Below, in pieces: positions 7,577 to 15,653 of a DNA stretch of 64,000 bases. A model generated the notes under the pieces. It saw nothing but the letters and a program-made list of their open reading frames with translations. It had not been told where the DNA came from and did not search any database. The position numbers and the translations under genes were made by a program. The stretch is from Burkholderiaceae bacterium (GTDB taxonomy: Bacteria > Pseudomonadota > Gammaproteobacteria > Burkholderiales > Burkholderiaceae_C): NCBI GenBank assembly GCA_022702125.1, contig JAKOND010000021.1, forward strand, positions 58,214 through 122,213, read 5' to 3'. Each line of letters begins with the position of its first letter. Within the stretch, counting starts at the first letter, position 1.

Positions 7577-8995
7577 ATGCCCGACTTCGACCTCGTCATC
7601 CGCAACGCGCGCGCCGTCACGGCCAGCGACCTCTTCGACTGCGACATCGGCGTGAAGGACGGCCGCATCGTCCAGCTCGGCCAGGGCCTGGCGGCGGGCG
7701 CGCGCGAGATCGACGCCGCCGGCCGCCACGTCACGCCGGGCGGCGTGGACGCGCATTGCCACCTCGACCAGCCCGAGCCGCCGCCGATCCGCATGGCCGA
7801 CGGCTTCGACTCCGGCACCCGCTCGGCCGCCTGCGGCGGCACCACCACCGTGATCCCCTTCGCGCTGCAGCAGAAGGGCCAGTCGCTGCGCGACGCGGTG
7901 GCCGACTACCACCGGCGCGCCGACGGCCAGGCGCACGTGGACTACGCCTTCCACCTGATCGTGAGCGACCCGACGCCCACGGTGCTCGGCGAGGAACTGC
8001 CGGCCCTGATCCGCGAGGGCTACACCTCGTTCAAGATCTACATGACCTACGACAGCCTCAAGCTCGACGACGGCCAGATCCTCGACGTGCTGGCGGTCGC
8101 GCGGGAGCACGGCGCGATGGCGATGGTCCACGCCGAGAACGCGGAATGCATCGAATGGCTGAGCCGCCGCCTGGAGGCCGCCGGCCGCACCGCGCCGCGC
8201 TACCACGCGCACGCGCGGCCGATGCTGGTGGAGCGCGAGGCCACGCACCGCGCGATCGCGCTGTCGGAGCTGGTGGACGTGCCGATCCTCATCGTGCACG
8301 TCTCGGGCCAGGAGGCGGTGGAGCAGATCCGCTGGGCCCGCGCCCACGGGCTGCACGTCTTCGCCGAAACCTGCCCGCAGTACCTGTTCCTGACGGCCGA
8401 GGACCTGGGCATCGACGACAGCTACGAGGGCGCGCGCTGCGTCTGCAGCCCGCCGCCGCGCGGCCGGGAGAACCAGCAGGTCATCTGGCGCGGCCTGGCC
8501 GACGGGCTGTTCACCATCTTCTCGTCCGACCACGCGCCCTACCGCTTCGAGGGCGGGGAGGGCAAGCACCCGGGCGGCGAGGAGCGGCCCTTCCGCCACA
8601 TCCCCAACGGCATCCCGGGTCTGGAGACGCGCATGGCCCTGCTGTGGTCCGAGGGCGTGATGGCCGGCCGCATCACGCCGAACAAGTTCGTCGAGCTGAC
8701 CGCCACCAACCCGGCCAAGGCCTACGGCCTGCATCCGCGCAAGGGCAGCCTGTCGGTGGGCGCGGACGCCGACCTGGTCGTCTGGGACGAGCGCGAATTC
8801 GTGCTGCGCAACACGATGCTGCACCACGACGTGGACTACACCCCCTACGAGGGCATGCACCTGAGCGCCTGGCCGGCGGTGACCCTGTCGCGCGGCGAGG
8901 TGGTCTGGGACGGCGCGGCGTTCCGCGGCACCCGCGGAGCCGGCCGGTTCCTGCGCTGCGGCCAGCCCACGCTGCTGCCCCGGAGGCGCGGATGA
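7577..8995 (+). CDS. Dihydropyrimidinase / D-hydantoinase
   Basis: A 472-residue cyclic amidohydrolase. All parts of the binuclear metal centre are visible: HCH in VDAHCHLDQP (about 58-60), the Lys that becomes carbamylated in TSFKIYMTYD (about 153), His in MVHAENAE, His in LIVHVSGQE, and Asp in SSDHAPYRF (about 317). These enzymes open dihydropyrimidine, hydantoin or related cyclic imide rings. The C-terminus ends in an Arg-rich tail. Its stop overlaps the start of the racemase-like gene (ATGA), the usual pairing of hydantoinase with hydantoin racemase. Which ring it opens is not evident. Confidence 0.92.
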   Translation: MPDFDLVIRNARAVTASDLFDCDIGVKDGRIVQLGQGLAAGAREIDAAGRHVTPGGVDAHCHLDQPEPPPIRMADGFDSGTRSAACGGTTTVIPFALQQKGQSLRDAVADYHRRADGQAHVDYAFHLIVSDPTPTVLGEELPALIREGYTSFKIYMTYDSLKLDDGQILDVLAVAREHGAMAMVHAENAECIEWLSRRLEAAGRTAPRYHAHARPMLVEREATHRAIALSELVDVPILIVHVSGQEAVEQIRWARAHGLHVFAETCPQYLFLTAEDLGIDDSYEGARCVCSPPPRGRENQQVIWRGLADGLFTIFSSDHAPYRFEGGEGKHPGGEERPFRHIPNGIPGLETRMALLWSEGVMAGRITPNKFVELTATNPAKAYGLHPRKGSLSVGADADLVVWDEREFVLRNTMLHHDVDYTPYEGMHLSAWPAVTLSRGEVVWDGAAFRGTRGAGRFLRCGQPTLLPRRRG

Positions 8996-9804
8996 GCGGG
9001 GCGGCCGGCGAAACGGGCGGAGCGGGCGGCCTGCGCCTGCTGGTCCTGAACCCGAACATCTCGGAGAGCGTCACCGCGCTGATCGAGGCCCAGGCGCGCC
9101 GCAGCATGCGGCCGGACACGCGGCTGACGATGCGCACCGCCGCCGCGGGCGTGGCCTATATCGAGACCCGCTTCGAGGCGATGCTCGGCGCGCACGCGGC
9201 GGCCGGGATGGCGGCCGAATCCTGCGCAGGCCACGACGCGGTGATCGTGGCCGCCTTCGGCGACCCGGGCGTCGCGGCGCTGCGCGAGGCCCTGCCGGTG
9301 CCGGTGGTCGGGCTGACCGATGCGGCGTTGTCCACCGCCTGCCTGCTCGGGCAGCGCTTCTCGATCATCGCGATCTCGCAACGCATCCAGGCCTGGTACC
9401 GCGAGGTGGTGCGGGGCTGCGGCCTCGAAGGCCGGCTGGCCGGCATCCGCGCGCTGAACCGGCCGCTGTCGGCGATCGACGGCATCCAGGAGGAGCATGC
9501 GGATGCGCTCGTCGCGCTGGCCGAGGCGGCGGTCCGGGAGGACGGCGCCGATGTGCTGGTGCTGGCCGGCGCGCCGCTGGCGGGCCTGGCGCGCAGCGTG
9601 GCCCACCGGCTGCCGGTACCGGCGGTGGACGGCGTCGACTGCGCGGTGCGGCAGGCCGAGCTGCTGGCTTCGCTGGGAGCGCGGCGCGCCCGGGCGGGCA
9701 GTTTCGCCCCGCCGCCCGTCAAGCCGAACCGCGGGCTGTCGCCCGCCTGCGCCGCGCTGCTGGCGGGGGCCGCCGGCGCGCCCGGTGCGGCGGCACCACG
9801 GTGA
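8992..9804 (+). CDS. Hydantoin-racemase-like Asp/Glu racemase family protein
   Basis: A 270-residue member of the hydantoin/allantoin racemase group, with the N-terminal NPNISESVT and the AAFGDPG loop. It is translationally coupled to the hydantoinase (4-bp overlap). The two positions that hold catalytic cysteines in hydantoin racemase (CFGDPG and GCAGM) read AAFGDPG (about 82-88) and LAGAPLAGLA (about 190), so both look like Ala or Gly here. A cysteine-less branch of this family seems to exist in proteobacteria. Its reaction may differ from two-base racemisation. The last 35 residues are an Ala/Gly/Pro-rich extension. Confidence 0.8.
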   Translation: MSGAAGETGGAGGLRLLVLNPNISESVTALIEAQARRSMRPDTRLTMRTAAAGVAYIETRFEAMLGAHAAAGMAAESCAGHDAVIVAAFGDPGVAALREALPVPVVGLTDAALSTACLLGQRFSIIAISQRIQAWYREVVRGCGLEGRLAGIRALNRPLSAIDGIQEEHADALVALAEAAVREDGADVLVLAGAPLAGLARSVAHRLPVPAVDGVDCAVRQAELLASLGARRARAGSFAPPPVKPNRGLSPACAALLAGAAGAPGAAAPR

Positions 9805-9862
9805 ACCGCGCGCGTCCCGCCGGGCCGCGGAGGAGGATGGCCGGAAAACCCCCGGCCCCGAA

Positions 9863-9888
9863 GCAAAAGACCGCCCGGAAGGCGGTCC
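9863..9888 (-). terminator. Rho-independent terminator of the tRNA gene
   Basis: Read on the minus strand, GACCGCC pairs with GGCGGTC around a five-base loop (9869-9887) and is followed by TTTTGC. It lies 22 bp past the tRNA 3' end, as expected for a monocistronic tRNA transcript. Confidence 0.75.
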
Positions 9889-9909
9889 AAGTGTTCGATG
9901 TGAAAGAAG

Positions 9910-9986
9910 TGGTAGGGCGTATAGGACTTGAACCTATGACCAAAGGATTATGAGTCCTCTGCTCTAACCAACTGAGCTAACGCCCC
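9910..9986 (-). tRNA. tRNA with CAU anticodon, probably tRNA-Ile2 (or elongator Met)
   Basis: The minus strand folds as a cloverleaf: acceptor GGGGCGT against ACGCCCT (first pair G-U), D-arm with AGCTCAGTTGGTTAGAGC, anticodon loop CTCATAA giving CAU, T-arm with GGTTCAAGTCC, and CCA encoded at 9910-9912. The anticodon stem GAGGACTCATAATCCTT with TTGGTC variable region resembles tRNA-Ile2, whose C34 is changed to lysidine by TilS, more than elongator tRNA-Met. The identity call is by resemblance only. Confidence 0.85.
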
Positions 9987-10096
9987 CCATGCCGGCGAGG
10001 CCGGCAGCCAACCCGGCATTGTAGGTGCGTCCGGTCGCATGCCGGAGCCGGGTACGGAATCCCGCGGCATGGATGCCGGTGCGGAATCGTTCCGGC

Positions 10097-11032
10097 CTAC
10101 ATCAGGGAGGTGATCGCCCCGTCGCTCTTGCGTGGCTCGACCGGCAGCGTATTCAGCCCGAACAGCTGGTGCAGCGCCTGCCGGTACTTGACCTCGCCGA
10201 CCGCGTTGGTGCTGTAGTGCGATCCGCCTTCCACCAGCACGAACTGCTTGGGCACCCGGGCCGCGTCGTACAGCCGGCGGCCCAGCGTCGCGGGAATCAG
10301 GCTGTCCTCGGAACCGTGCACCACCAGCAGGGGCGCGTTCAGCCGGCGCACCTTGTCGATGGACTCGAAACGCTGGGTGATCAGCATCGACAGCGGCAGC
10401 CATCCCCATTTGAAGTTGCTGACCACATCGGGGATGTTGGTGAAGGTGCCCTCGACGATCACGCCGCTGGCATCCTGCAGGCCGGTGGCCAGGTCGATGG
10501 CGATGGCGCCGCCCAGCGAATGGCCGAACACGTAGCGGGCGCGGTCGGGGAAGCGCTTGGCGAGCCAGTCCCAGGCGGCGCGGGCGTCCTCGGCGGCGGT
10601 CTGCTCGGACGGCAGGCCGGCGCTGCTCTTGCCGAATCCGCGGTAGTCGATGGCCAGGACCGAGAAACCCATTTCCTGCATGCGGCGGATGCGCGATGCC
10701 GACCCCATGACGTTCCAGCGGGCGCCGTGCAGGTACAGCAGCACCGGCGGGCCGCCGCCCTGCGCGGCCCGGCCATCGACCGGGATGCCCATCGGCGTGG
10801 GGGTCGGCGTGGTGGCGGGCAGCCACAGGGCGTGCAGCCGCGCGGGGCCGCCGGCGGTGCCGGAGGCGAAGTCGATCCACACGTCCTGCAGGTCCGGTGC
10901 CGCCTGCGCTCCGCCCCAGCTGCGGTCGCTGGGCTGGAAGATCCATTCGCGCTGCTTGTAGTCCAGCGTGGAGCAGCCCGCCATGATGGCGAGCGAAACG
11001 CACACGGGAGCAACGAGGGGCCGGTATTTCAT
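10097..11032 (-). CDS. Lipoprotein alpha/beta hydrolase
   Basis: A 311-residue serine-hydrolase-fold protein. The start at 11032 (MKYRPLV) gives a lipoprotein signal ending IMAGCS, so the Cys near residue 19 would be lipidated; an upstream ATG at 11107 would bury that signal. The nucleophile elbow is GHSLGG, an oxyanion-region motif LYLHGARWN precedes it, and a late Asp (VVHGSEDSLIP) and His (EGGSHYS) complete the triad. Relatives are the BAAT/prolyl-oligopeptidase-like hydrolases and Bem46-type proteins. Substrate unknown. It stands alone, convergent with the tRNA gene. Confidence 0.82.
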   Translation of the reverse strand: MKYRPLVAPVCVSLAIMAGCSTLDYKQREWIFQPSDRSWGGAQAAPDLQDVWIDFASGTAGGPARLHALWLPATTPTPTPMGIPVDGRAAQGGGPPVLLYLHGARWNVMGSASRIRRMQEMGFSVLAIDYRGFGKSSAGLPSEQTAAEDARAAWDWLAKRFPDRARYVFGHSLGGAIAIDLATGLQDASGVIVEGTFTNIPDVVSNFKWGWLPLSMLITQRFESIDKVRRLNAPLLVVHGSEDSLIPATLGRRLYDAARVPKQFVLVEGGSHYSTNAVGEVKYRQALHQLFGLNTLPVEPRKSDGAITSLM

Positions 11033-11491
11033 GCAATCAATCGAGTCGTCGATACGGAGAAAGTTTCTTCGATAACGGTCGGGATGCCCGTTATTACATT
11101 CGAGCAAACCCTATGCCCGGTTGCAGGCGTGCAGCCGAGACGGCGATGCGGCCTGTCTCCGGAGCATCGCGGGGCGGGGACGCCTTGGGAGCGGGCTCGC
11201 GTGCGAGGCGCTCGTGCATTCCCGTTCCGGGCGCGCCACCGATAGGGGCATGCCCGCCCCGCCGCCGTCGAAAAGGCACCGATAGGGAGCGTCGCACCCG
11301 TGCACGAAAGCGGCGTGGTCGCACCACCGCGGCAGCCCGCGCGCCCGCCAGTTGTTTTTTCACCGCGGATGCCCCGTGCGAAACCGGGCTGCTCGACAGT
11401 AATGCATCGGATGCCGAATAACTGCTGCTTTTCAGCCACTACGCCAATTCGCGTATCGAATTATCTTTAATCGGTAAGGGTATTCGAGATA
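11033..11491. other. Non-coding gap upstream of the HAD-UbiA gene
   Basis: No convincing gene lies in this 459-bp stretch. It contains an inverted repeat ATAACGG (11072-11078) / CCGTTAT (11088-11094) just upstream of the divergent hydrolase, two copies of CACCGATAGGG about 40 bp apart near 11240 and 11278, and a GATAAT at 11488-11493 that could be a -10 box for the next gene. The 3' part becomes AT-rich, marking the boundary of the following cassette. Confidence 0.5.
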
Positions 11492-12985
11492 ATGTGCGCA
11501 AATGCATCAACGGCGAAACCATTCCTTGCCATGACTCCAGATCACTCGACGATTCCGCTCATTGTCGATCTCGACGGTACGCTGACGCCCACGGACACGC
11601 TGTTCGAATCGATTATCCAGCTCATCAAGACAAAGCCCTGGAGTCTGCTGCTGCTGCCCCTTTGGTTTCTCGCCGGGCGCGCGACTTTCAAGGGCCGGAT
11701 CGCACGCCATATCCACTTTTCGGCGGAAAGCCTTCCCTATCGCGAGTCCTTGCTGAATTACCTCCAGGCGGAGAAGGCACGCGGTCGCACCATCGTGCTC
11801 GCCACGGCCGCCCACCGCAGCATCGCCGATTCGGTTGCCCGCAAACTGGGACTGTTCGACGCGGTTCTGGCGACGGAGGACGACCGGAACCTGAAAGGGC
11901 GCCGCAAGCTGGAGGCGATCGAAGCGCGCTACGGCAACGACTTCTGCTATGCCGGCGACAGCGCCGCCGATCTGCCGATCTGGAAGGCTTCCAGGGCCGC
12001 CATTCTGGTCGGACGCACATCGCGGCGCATGTTCGCCACGGTGCGTGCCGAGACACCGGTCGAAAAGGAGTTTCCCCAGACCCGCGCGGGCCTCAAGGTA
12101 TGGCTCAAGGCGCTGAGGCTGCACCAGTGGCTGAAGAACATCCTGATCTTCGTGCCTTTGATCACCAGCTTTTCCTTCACGCACGGGAACCGCGTGGTGG
12201 ATTCCGTGCTGGCCTTCATCGCCTTCTCGGTCGCGGCATCGGCGACCTACCTGGTCAACGATCTCTGGGACCTGGCGGCCGACCGCGCCCATCCCCGCAA
12301 ATGCAAGCGTCCCCTGGCCAGTGCCGCCATCTCCATTCCGCAGGCGGTGGCGCTGGCAGGGGGCATGCTGGTGCTGTCGTTGGGCCTGGGCTATGCGGTC
12401 TCGCCGAATTTCATGGCGATGGTGCTGCTCTACATCGGCCTGACCAGCGTCTACAGCTGGTCATTGAAGTTCTATGCGCTGATCGACGTGATGATGCTGG
12501 CGCTGCTGTTCACGCTGCGCATCCTGGCCGGCTCTGTCGCGATCGGTGTGGTCACCAGCTCCTGGCTGCTGGCGTTCTCGGTATTCATCTTCCTCTCGCT
12601 GGCGCTGGTCAAGCGCTGCTCCGAGCTGGTCTCCCTGCAGCAGATGGGCCGCGACCATACGCACGGGCGGGACTACCGGGTGACCGATCTCGCCGTCCTG
12701 TGGCCGATGGGCGCCGCCTCGGCCATGAGCGCGGTGGTGGTGCTGGGCCTGTTCATCGCCACGTCCGGCGTGCAGGACCGCTTCGCCACCGGAGAACTCC
12801 TCTGGCTGGCGGCCATGGGAATGATCTACTGGCTGATGCGGCTATGGATGAAGACCGCACGCGGAGAGATGCACGACGATCCGCTGGTGTTCGCGATCCG
12901 GGACCGGGGAAGCCGCATCGTCATCGTGACGATGATATGCATCACTGTGATTGCGCATTCATTCCAGTTGCGTCTGTTGAATTGA
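11492..12985 (+). CDS. HAD hydrolase - UbiA prenyltransferase fusion (DPPR-synthase-like)
   Basis: A 497-residue fusion. The N-terminal HAD domain has DLDGTL (about 26-31), a Thr in ATAAH, a Lys in NLKGRRK and the acid motif GDSAADLP (about 155). The C-terminal part is a polytopic UbiA prenyltransferase with NDLWDLAADRAHP...RP (from about 256) and a second Asp segment IDVMM. The HPxKxxRPxA context matches decaprenyl-phosphate phosphoribosyltransferase (Rv3806c type) rather than quinone or heme prenyltransferases. One protein could therefore attach phosphoribose to a polyprenyl phosphate and remove the 5-phosphate. An alternative start is at 11531, and GATAAT overlaps the first ATG. It heads an AT-rich three-gene cassette with two membrane glycosyltransferases. 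Confidence 0.85.
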   Translation: MCANASTAKPFLAMTPDHSTIPLIVDLDGTLTPTDTLFESIIQLIKTKPWSLLLLPLWFLAGRATFKGRIARHIHFSAESLPYRESLLNYLQAEKARGRTIVLATAAHRSIADSVARKLGLFDAVLATEDDRNLKGRRKLEAIEARYGNDFCYAGDSAADLPIWKASRAAILVGRTSRRMFATVRAETPVEKEFPQTRAGLKVWLKALRLHQWLKNILIFVPLITSFSFTHGNRVVDSVLAFIAFSVAASATYLVNDLWDLAADRAHPRKCKRPLASAAISIPQAVALAGGMLVLSLGLGYAVSPNFMAMVLLYIGLTSVYSWSLKFYALIDVMMLALLFTLRILAGSVAIGVVTSSWLLAFSVFIFLSLALVKRCSELVSLQQMGRDHTHGRDYRVTDLAVLWPMGAASAMSAVVVLGLFIATSGVQDRFATGELLWLAAMGMIYWLMRLWMKTARGEMHDDPLVFAIRDRGSRIVIVTMICITVIAHSFQLRLLN

Positions 12986-13060
12986 TTGGACGGATCGCAT
13001 TGGGTCTGCGCAGCACGGGAGCGCCCTGATCCGGGGCCTGCTGAAAAATAAAACCGGAAA

Positions 13061-14305
13061 ATGATGATTCTGTCCAAAGCAAGATTTTTTATCTCGGGGC
13101 ACGGCCTCGGCCTTGTGATGTCGATCGCTTTCGCCCTTCGGTTGGGGGCCGTGGTTTTCTACGGCCACGCGCCGGAAAGCGACGAATTGTCGTACCGGGC
13201 GATGGCTGTCAATCTTTTGAACGGCTCCGGAATGACGGATCAATACGGCAATCGCGCGATGTTCAACGCGGGCTATCCGCTCATGGTGCTGGCGCCTGTC
13301 TTTGCGGTTTTCGGGGAAAATATTTTCATCGCCCGCCTTTGCAATGCTTTGCTGGGCGTGCTGGCCGTTGCGTTGGTGTGGGTCGTTGCGCGGAAGGCTG
13401 GGCTGGGCAGGAAAGGTGTTTTCATCGCCGCATTGATGGCGGCCCTGTATTTGCCTTCGAGTGTCTACAGCGTGTATTTGCTCAAGGAGAATCTCATGAT
13501 TCCTCTCATGCTGGGCGTCGCATGGTGCGCACTCGACATCCATGCCGGGGGGCGTACCGCCTCGGTGGTTCTATGCGCTGCGCTTCTCGGAATTCTGGCC
13601 ATCGTAGGCAATGCCGCGTTGGTCCTGTTCCTGATGGTCGGGTTCGCGTTGATGCTGTCGGCCAGACCGCTTGCCCGGAAGTTTCTGGACCTGTCGTTGA
13701 TCGTCGTCATCGCCGCTGCCATCGCGAGCCCCTGGATTCTCAGGAATCTGAATGTTCTCGGTGCTCCCGTGCTGAATACGAACGGGGGGTTCAATTTCTA
13801 CATCGGCAACAATCCTGCCGCAACCGGTCTTTTCGTCTCGATTGCCGAAACCCCGATGGGCGACCGCTGGGAAGCACTTCGCTCGACCGGGGAGGTGAGG
13901 GCTTCGGAGGTTCTCAAGGACCATGCCATGCAATGGATACGGAGCAATCCGATGAGATTCGTCGAACTGACCGTGAAGAAAGCGCTTTATTTTTGGCTGC
14001 CGCCGTTTCACCAAGGTAAAGGGGCCGGTTCGATAATAGAGACGATCGTTCGATTCGTCTGGTTGTTGCAGTATGTGGTGATCATCTGCCTCGCTCTTTT
14101 CGTCATCGCCAAGGAGAGGAAGAATCGCAGCCTCCAGATTCTGGCCGTCGGCATTCTTTCCTATTTTGCTGCGCACACGATTTTCTACATCATATTCAGA
14201 TACCGCGAGCCGATCATGCCCTTCGTGATTCTGCTGGCGGCGGCGGGAGCCGGCTGTTTTTGGGGCGAGCACGAAAAACCGTTGTATCCTGAACTGCGGG
14301 CTTGA
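13061..14305 (+). CDS. Glycosyltransferase family 39 / ArnT-like membrane protein
   Basis: A 414-residue polytopic membrane protein with roughly ten hydrophobic segments. After the first one the periplasmic loop contains PESDELSYR (about 38-46); an acidic pair here is the usual catalytic site of GT-C transferases that use a polyprenyl-phosphate sugar. FNFYIGNNPAATGLF in the later periplasmic region is typical of this group. It follows the HAD-UbiA gene by 75 bp and shares its lower GC. It probably moves a sugar from a lipid carrier onto an envelope acceptor (lipid A, pilin or polysaccharide); acceptor unknown. Confidence 0.75.
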   Translation: MMILSKARFFISGHGLGLVMSIAFALRLGAVVFYGHAPESDELSYRAMAVNLLNGSGMTDQYGNRAMFNAGYPLMVLAPVFAVFGENIFIARLCNALLGVLAVALVWVVARKAGLGRKGVFIAALMAALYLPSSVYSVYLLKENLMIPLMLGVAWCALDIHAGGRTASVVLCAALLGILAIVGNAALVLFLMVGFALMLSARPLARKFLDLSLIVVIAAAIASPWILRNLNVLGAPVLNTNGGFNFYIGNNPAATGLFVSIAETPMGDRWEALRSTGEVRASEVLKDHAMQWIRSNPMRFVELTVKKALYFWLPPFHQGKGAGSIIETIVRFVWLLQYVVIICLALFVIAKERKNRSLQILAVGILSYFAAHTIFYIIFRYREPIMPFVILLAAAGAGCFWGEHEKPLYPELRA

Positions 14306-14324
14306 TATGGAGGATGCGCGATAT

Positions 14325-15575
14325 ATGAAAACCGATCGCTTGCCGATCCTGCATGTGCTGGTCGGCGCAGCATTGCTGTCGGTGGTGATTTTCCAGTTTT
14401 CGAGAATATTCGGGCACGTCGGTTCGGATTTCAAGATATTTCACAATGCTGCCTCCAGATTCGGCCTGGATCCCTTGATGCTCTATTCCAGGGACTCGGT
14501 CGATACCTTGCAAGGATTCCTGTATCCGCCGCCGGCGATCGTGCTTTTCAGAGGATTTTCCTTCCTGGATGTATCCACGGCTTACGCCTTGTTCCTGGTG
14601 GTCGCGTATGGATCGGCCATCGCAAGCGCCTTGACGTGGATGCGGGCCATCGACAAAGACTCGCGTTTCGTGGGGTTCGATGGAGCCGACAAGGCAATCG
14701 GAATATTGCTGGCAGTTGCCGCCGGACCGGTTTTCTCCGCTGCCGGTGCGGGCCAGGTGGACACGGTCGTTCTTTTCATCTGCGGCTTGTACGCCCTGAT
14801 GCTGACGAAGGAACGGTTCTTCTTGGCCGGATTCGTCTTGTCCTTGGGGTTCTGGATAAAGATCTATCCCGCTCTCCTGCTGATCTATGTCTTTTCCGGA
14901 AAGAGCAGGATCACCCTGGTGCCGGGTTTCCTGTTCGGATTGATCGCAGTACCGGTCCTGCTGGTCGCATGGGTTCCCATGGAGCTGTATACGGACTACT
15001 TCTCCAATTACCTGCCGCATCTGTCCAAAAGGACGATCATCAACATCTACAACCAGTCGTTTTCCGCATTCCTGGTGCGCATGGATTTTCCGATGGAAAA
15101 CAGCCTGAATTCCTACGATGCGGTTCAGGTGGCTTCCGCCATACGGATGCTGGTGCTTTCCGCCGGCGCGGCCTTTGTCCTGTATGCCATCGTGTTGATG
15201 CGGCGGAAGAACATGCAGATGATCGCGCTCGCGATGGCGATTTCGGCAGTCTCGTGGCTCGCTCCGCTGGGTTGGGGCCATGCGTACGTCTACAGCCTTC
15301 CCCTCATGATGTTTTTGTGGGGTCGCTGCAAAAACGCTCCTGGCGGCGTGGTGCCGATCCTGTTCGGAACCGCGTATGTCGCGATGCTCTTGCCTGCGTA
15401 CCACCGTTTTTCCTGGTTGTCCGGCGTTCCGCACCTCGTTGCCAATGCCGTTTATTCGCGGTATCTCTTTTTCGTCGTGGTCTTCGTTCTGGCGGCGGCT
15501 CTTGCCATCAGGCAGCATGCGCATTTTGACGGTGACGCAACCGATATGGCCGGAAAGGCGAAAGGCGCTATTTGA
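14325..15575 (+). CDS. Glycosyltransferase family 87 (DUF2029) membrane protein
   Basis: About 416 residues with ten or so membrane segments. The first periplasmic loop has GSDFKIFHNAA and later LYSRDSV and GFLYPPPA, which are hallmarks of GT87 polyprenol-phosphate mannosyl- or arabinosyltransferases. GGAGG at 14309-14313 favours the ATG at 14325; an ATG at 14307 overlaps this ribosome site and would add six residues. It starts right after the GT39 gene stop, so the two are co-translated. It is the last gene of the AT-rich cassette and converges on mutL. Confidence 0.75.
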   Translation: MKTDRLPILHVLVGAALLSVVIFQFSRIFGHVGSDFKIFHNAASRFGLDPLMLYSRDSVDTLQGFLYPPPAIVLFRGFSFLDVSTAYALFLVVAYGSAIASALTWMRAIDKDSRFVGFDGADKAIGILLAVAAGPVFSAAGAGQVDTVVLFICGLYALMLTKERFFLAGFVLSLGFWIKIYPALLLIYVFSGKSRITLVPGFLFGLIAVPVLLVAWVPMELYTDYFSNYLPHLSKRTIINIYNQSFSAFLVRMDFPMENSLNSYDAVQVASAIRMLVLSAGAAFVLYAIVLMRRKNMQMIALAMAISAVSWLAPLGWGHAYVYSLPLMMFLWGRCKNAPGGVVPILFGTAYVAMLLPAYHRFSWLSGVPHLVANAVYSRYLFFVVVFVLAAALAIRQHAHFDGDATDMAGKAKGAI

Positions 15576-15653
15576 ACGGGCCGAACCGTCCGGGGCCGTA
15601 TTCGCGGGACGGGTATTCCGGAGGCCGGCTCGTATCCTGCGGTCAGGCGGAAT

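Noticed and set aside
6338..8860. An 840-codon minus-strand frame opposite the SDR and hydantoinase genes
   Set aside because: No start context or motif; both + strand genes are complete with catalytic residues.
11094..11439. Overlapping minus-strand frames upstream of the HAD-UbiA gene
   Set aside because: Arg/Ala/Pro-rich, mutually overlapping and without ribosome sites.
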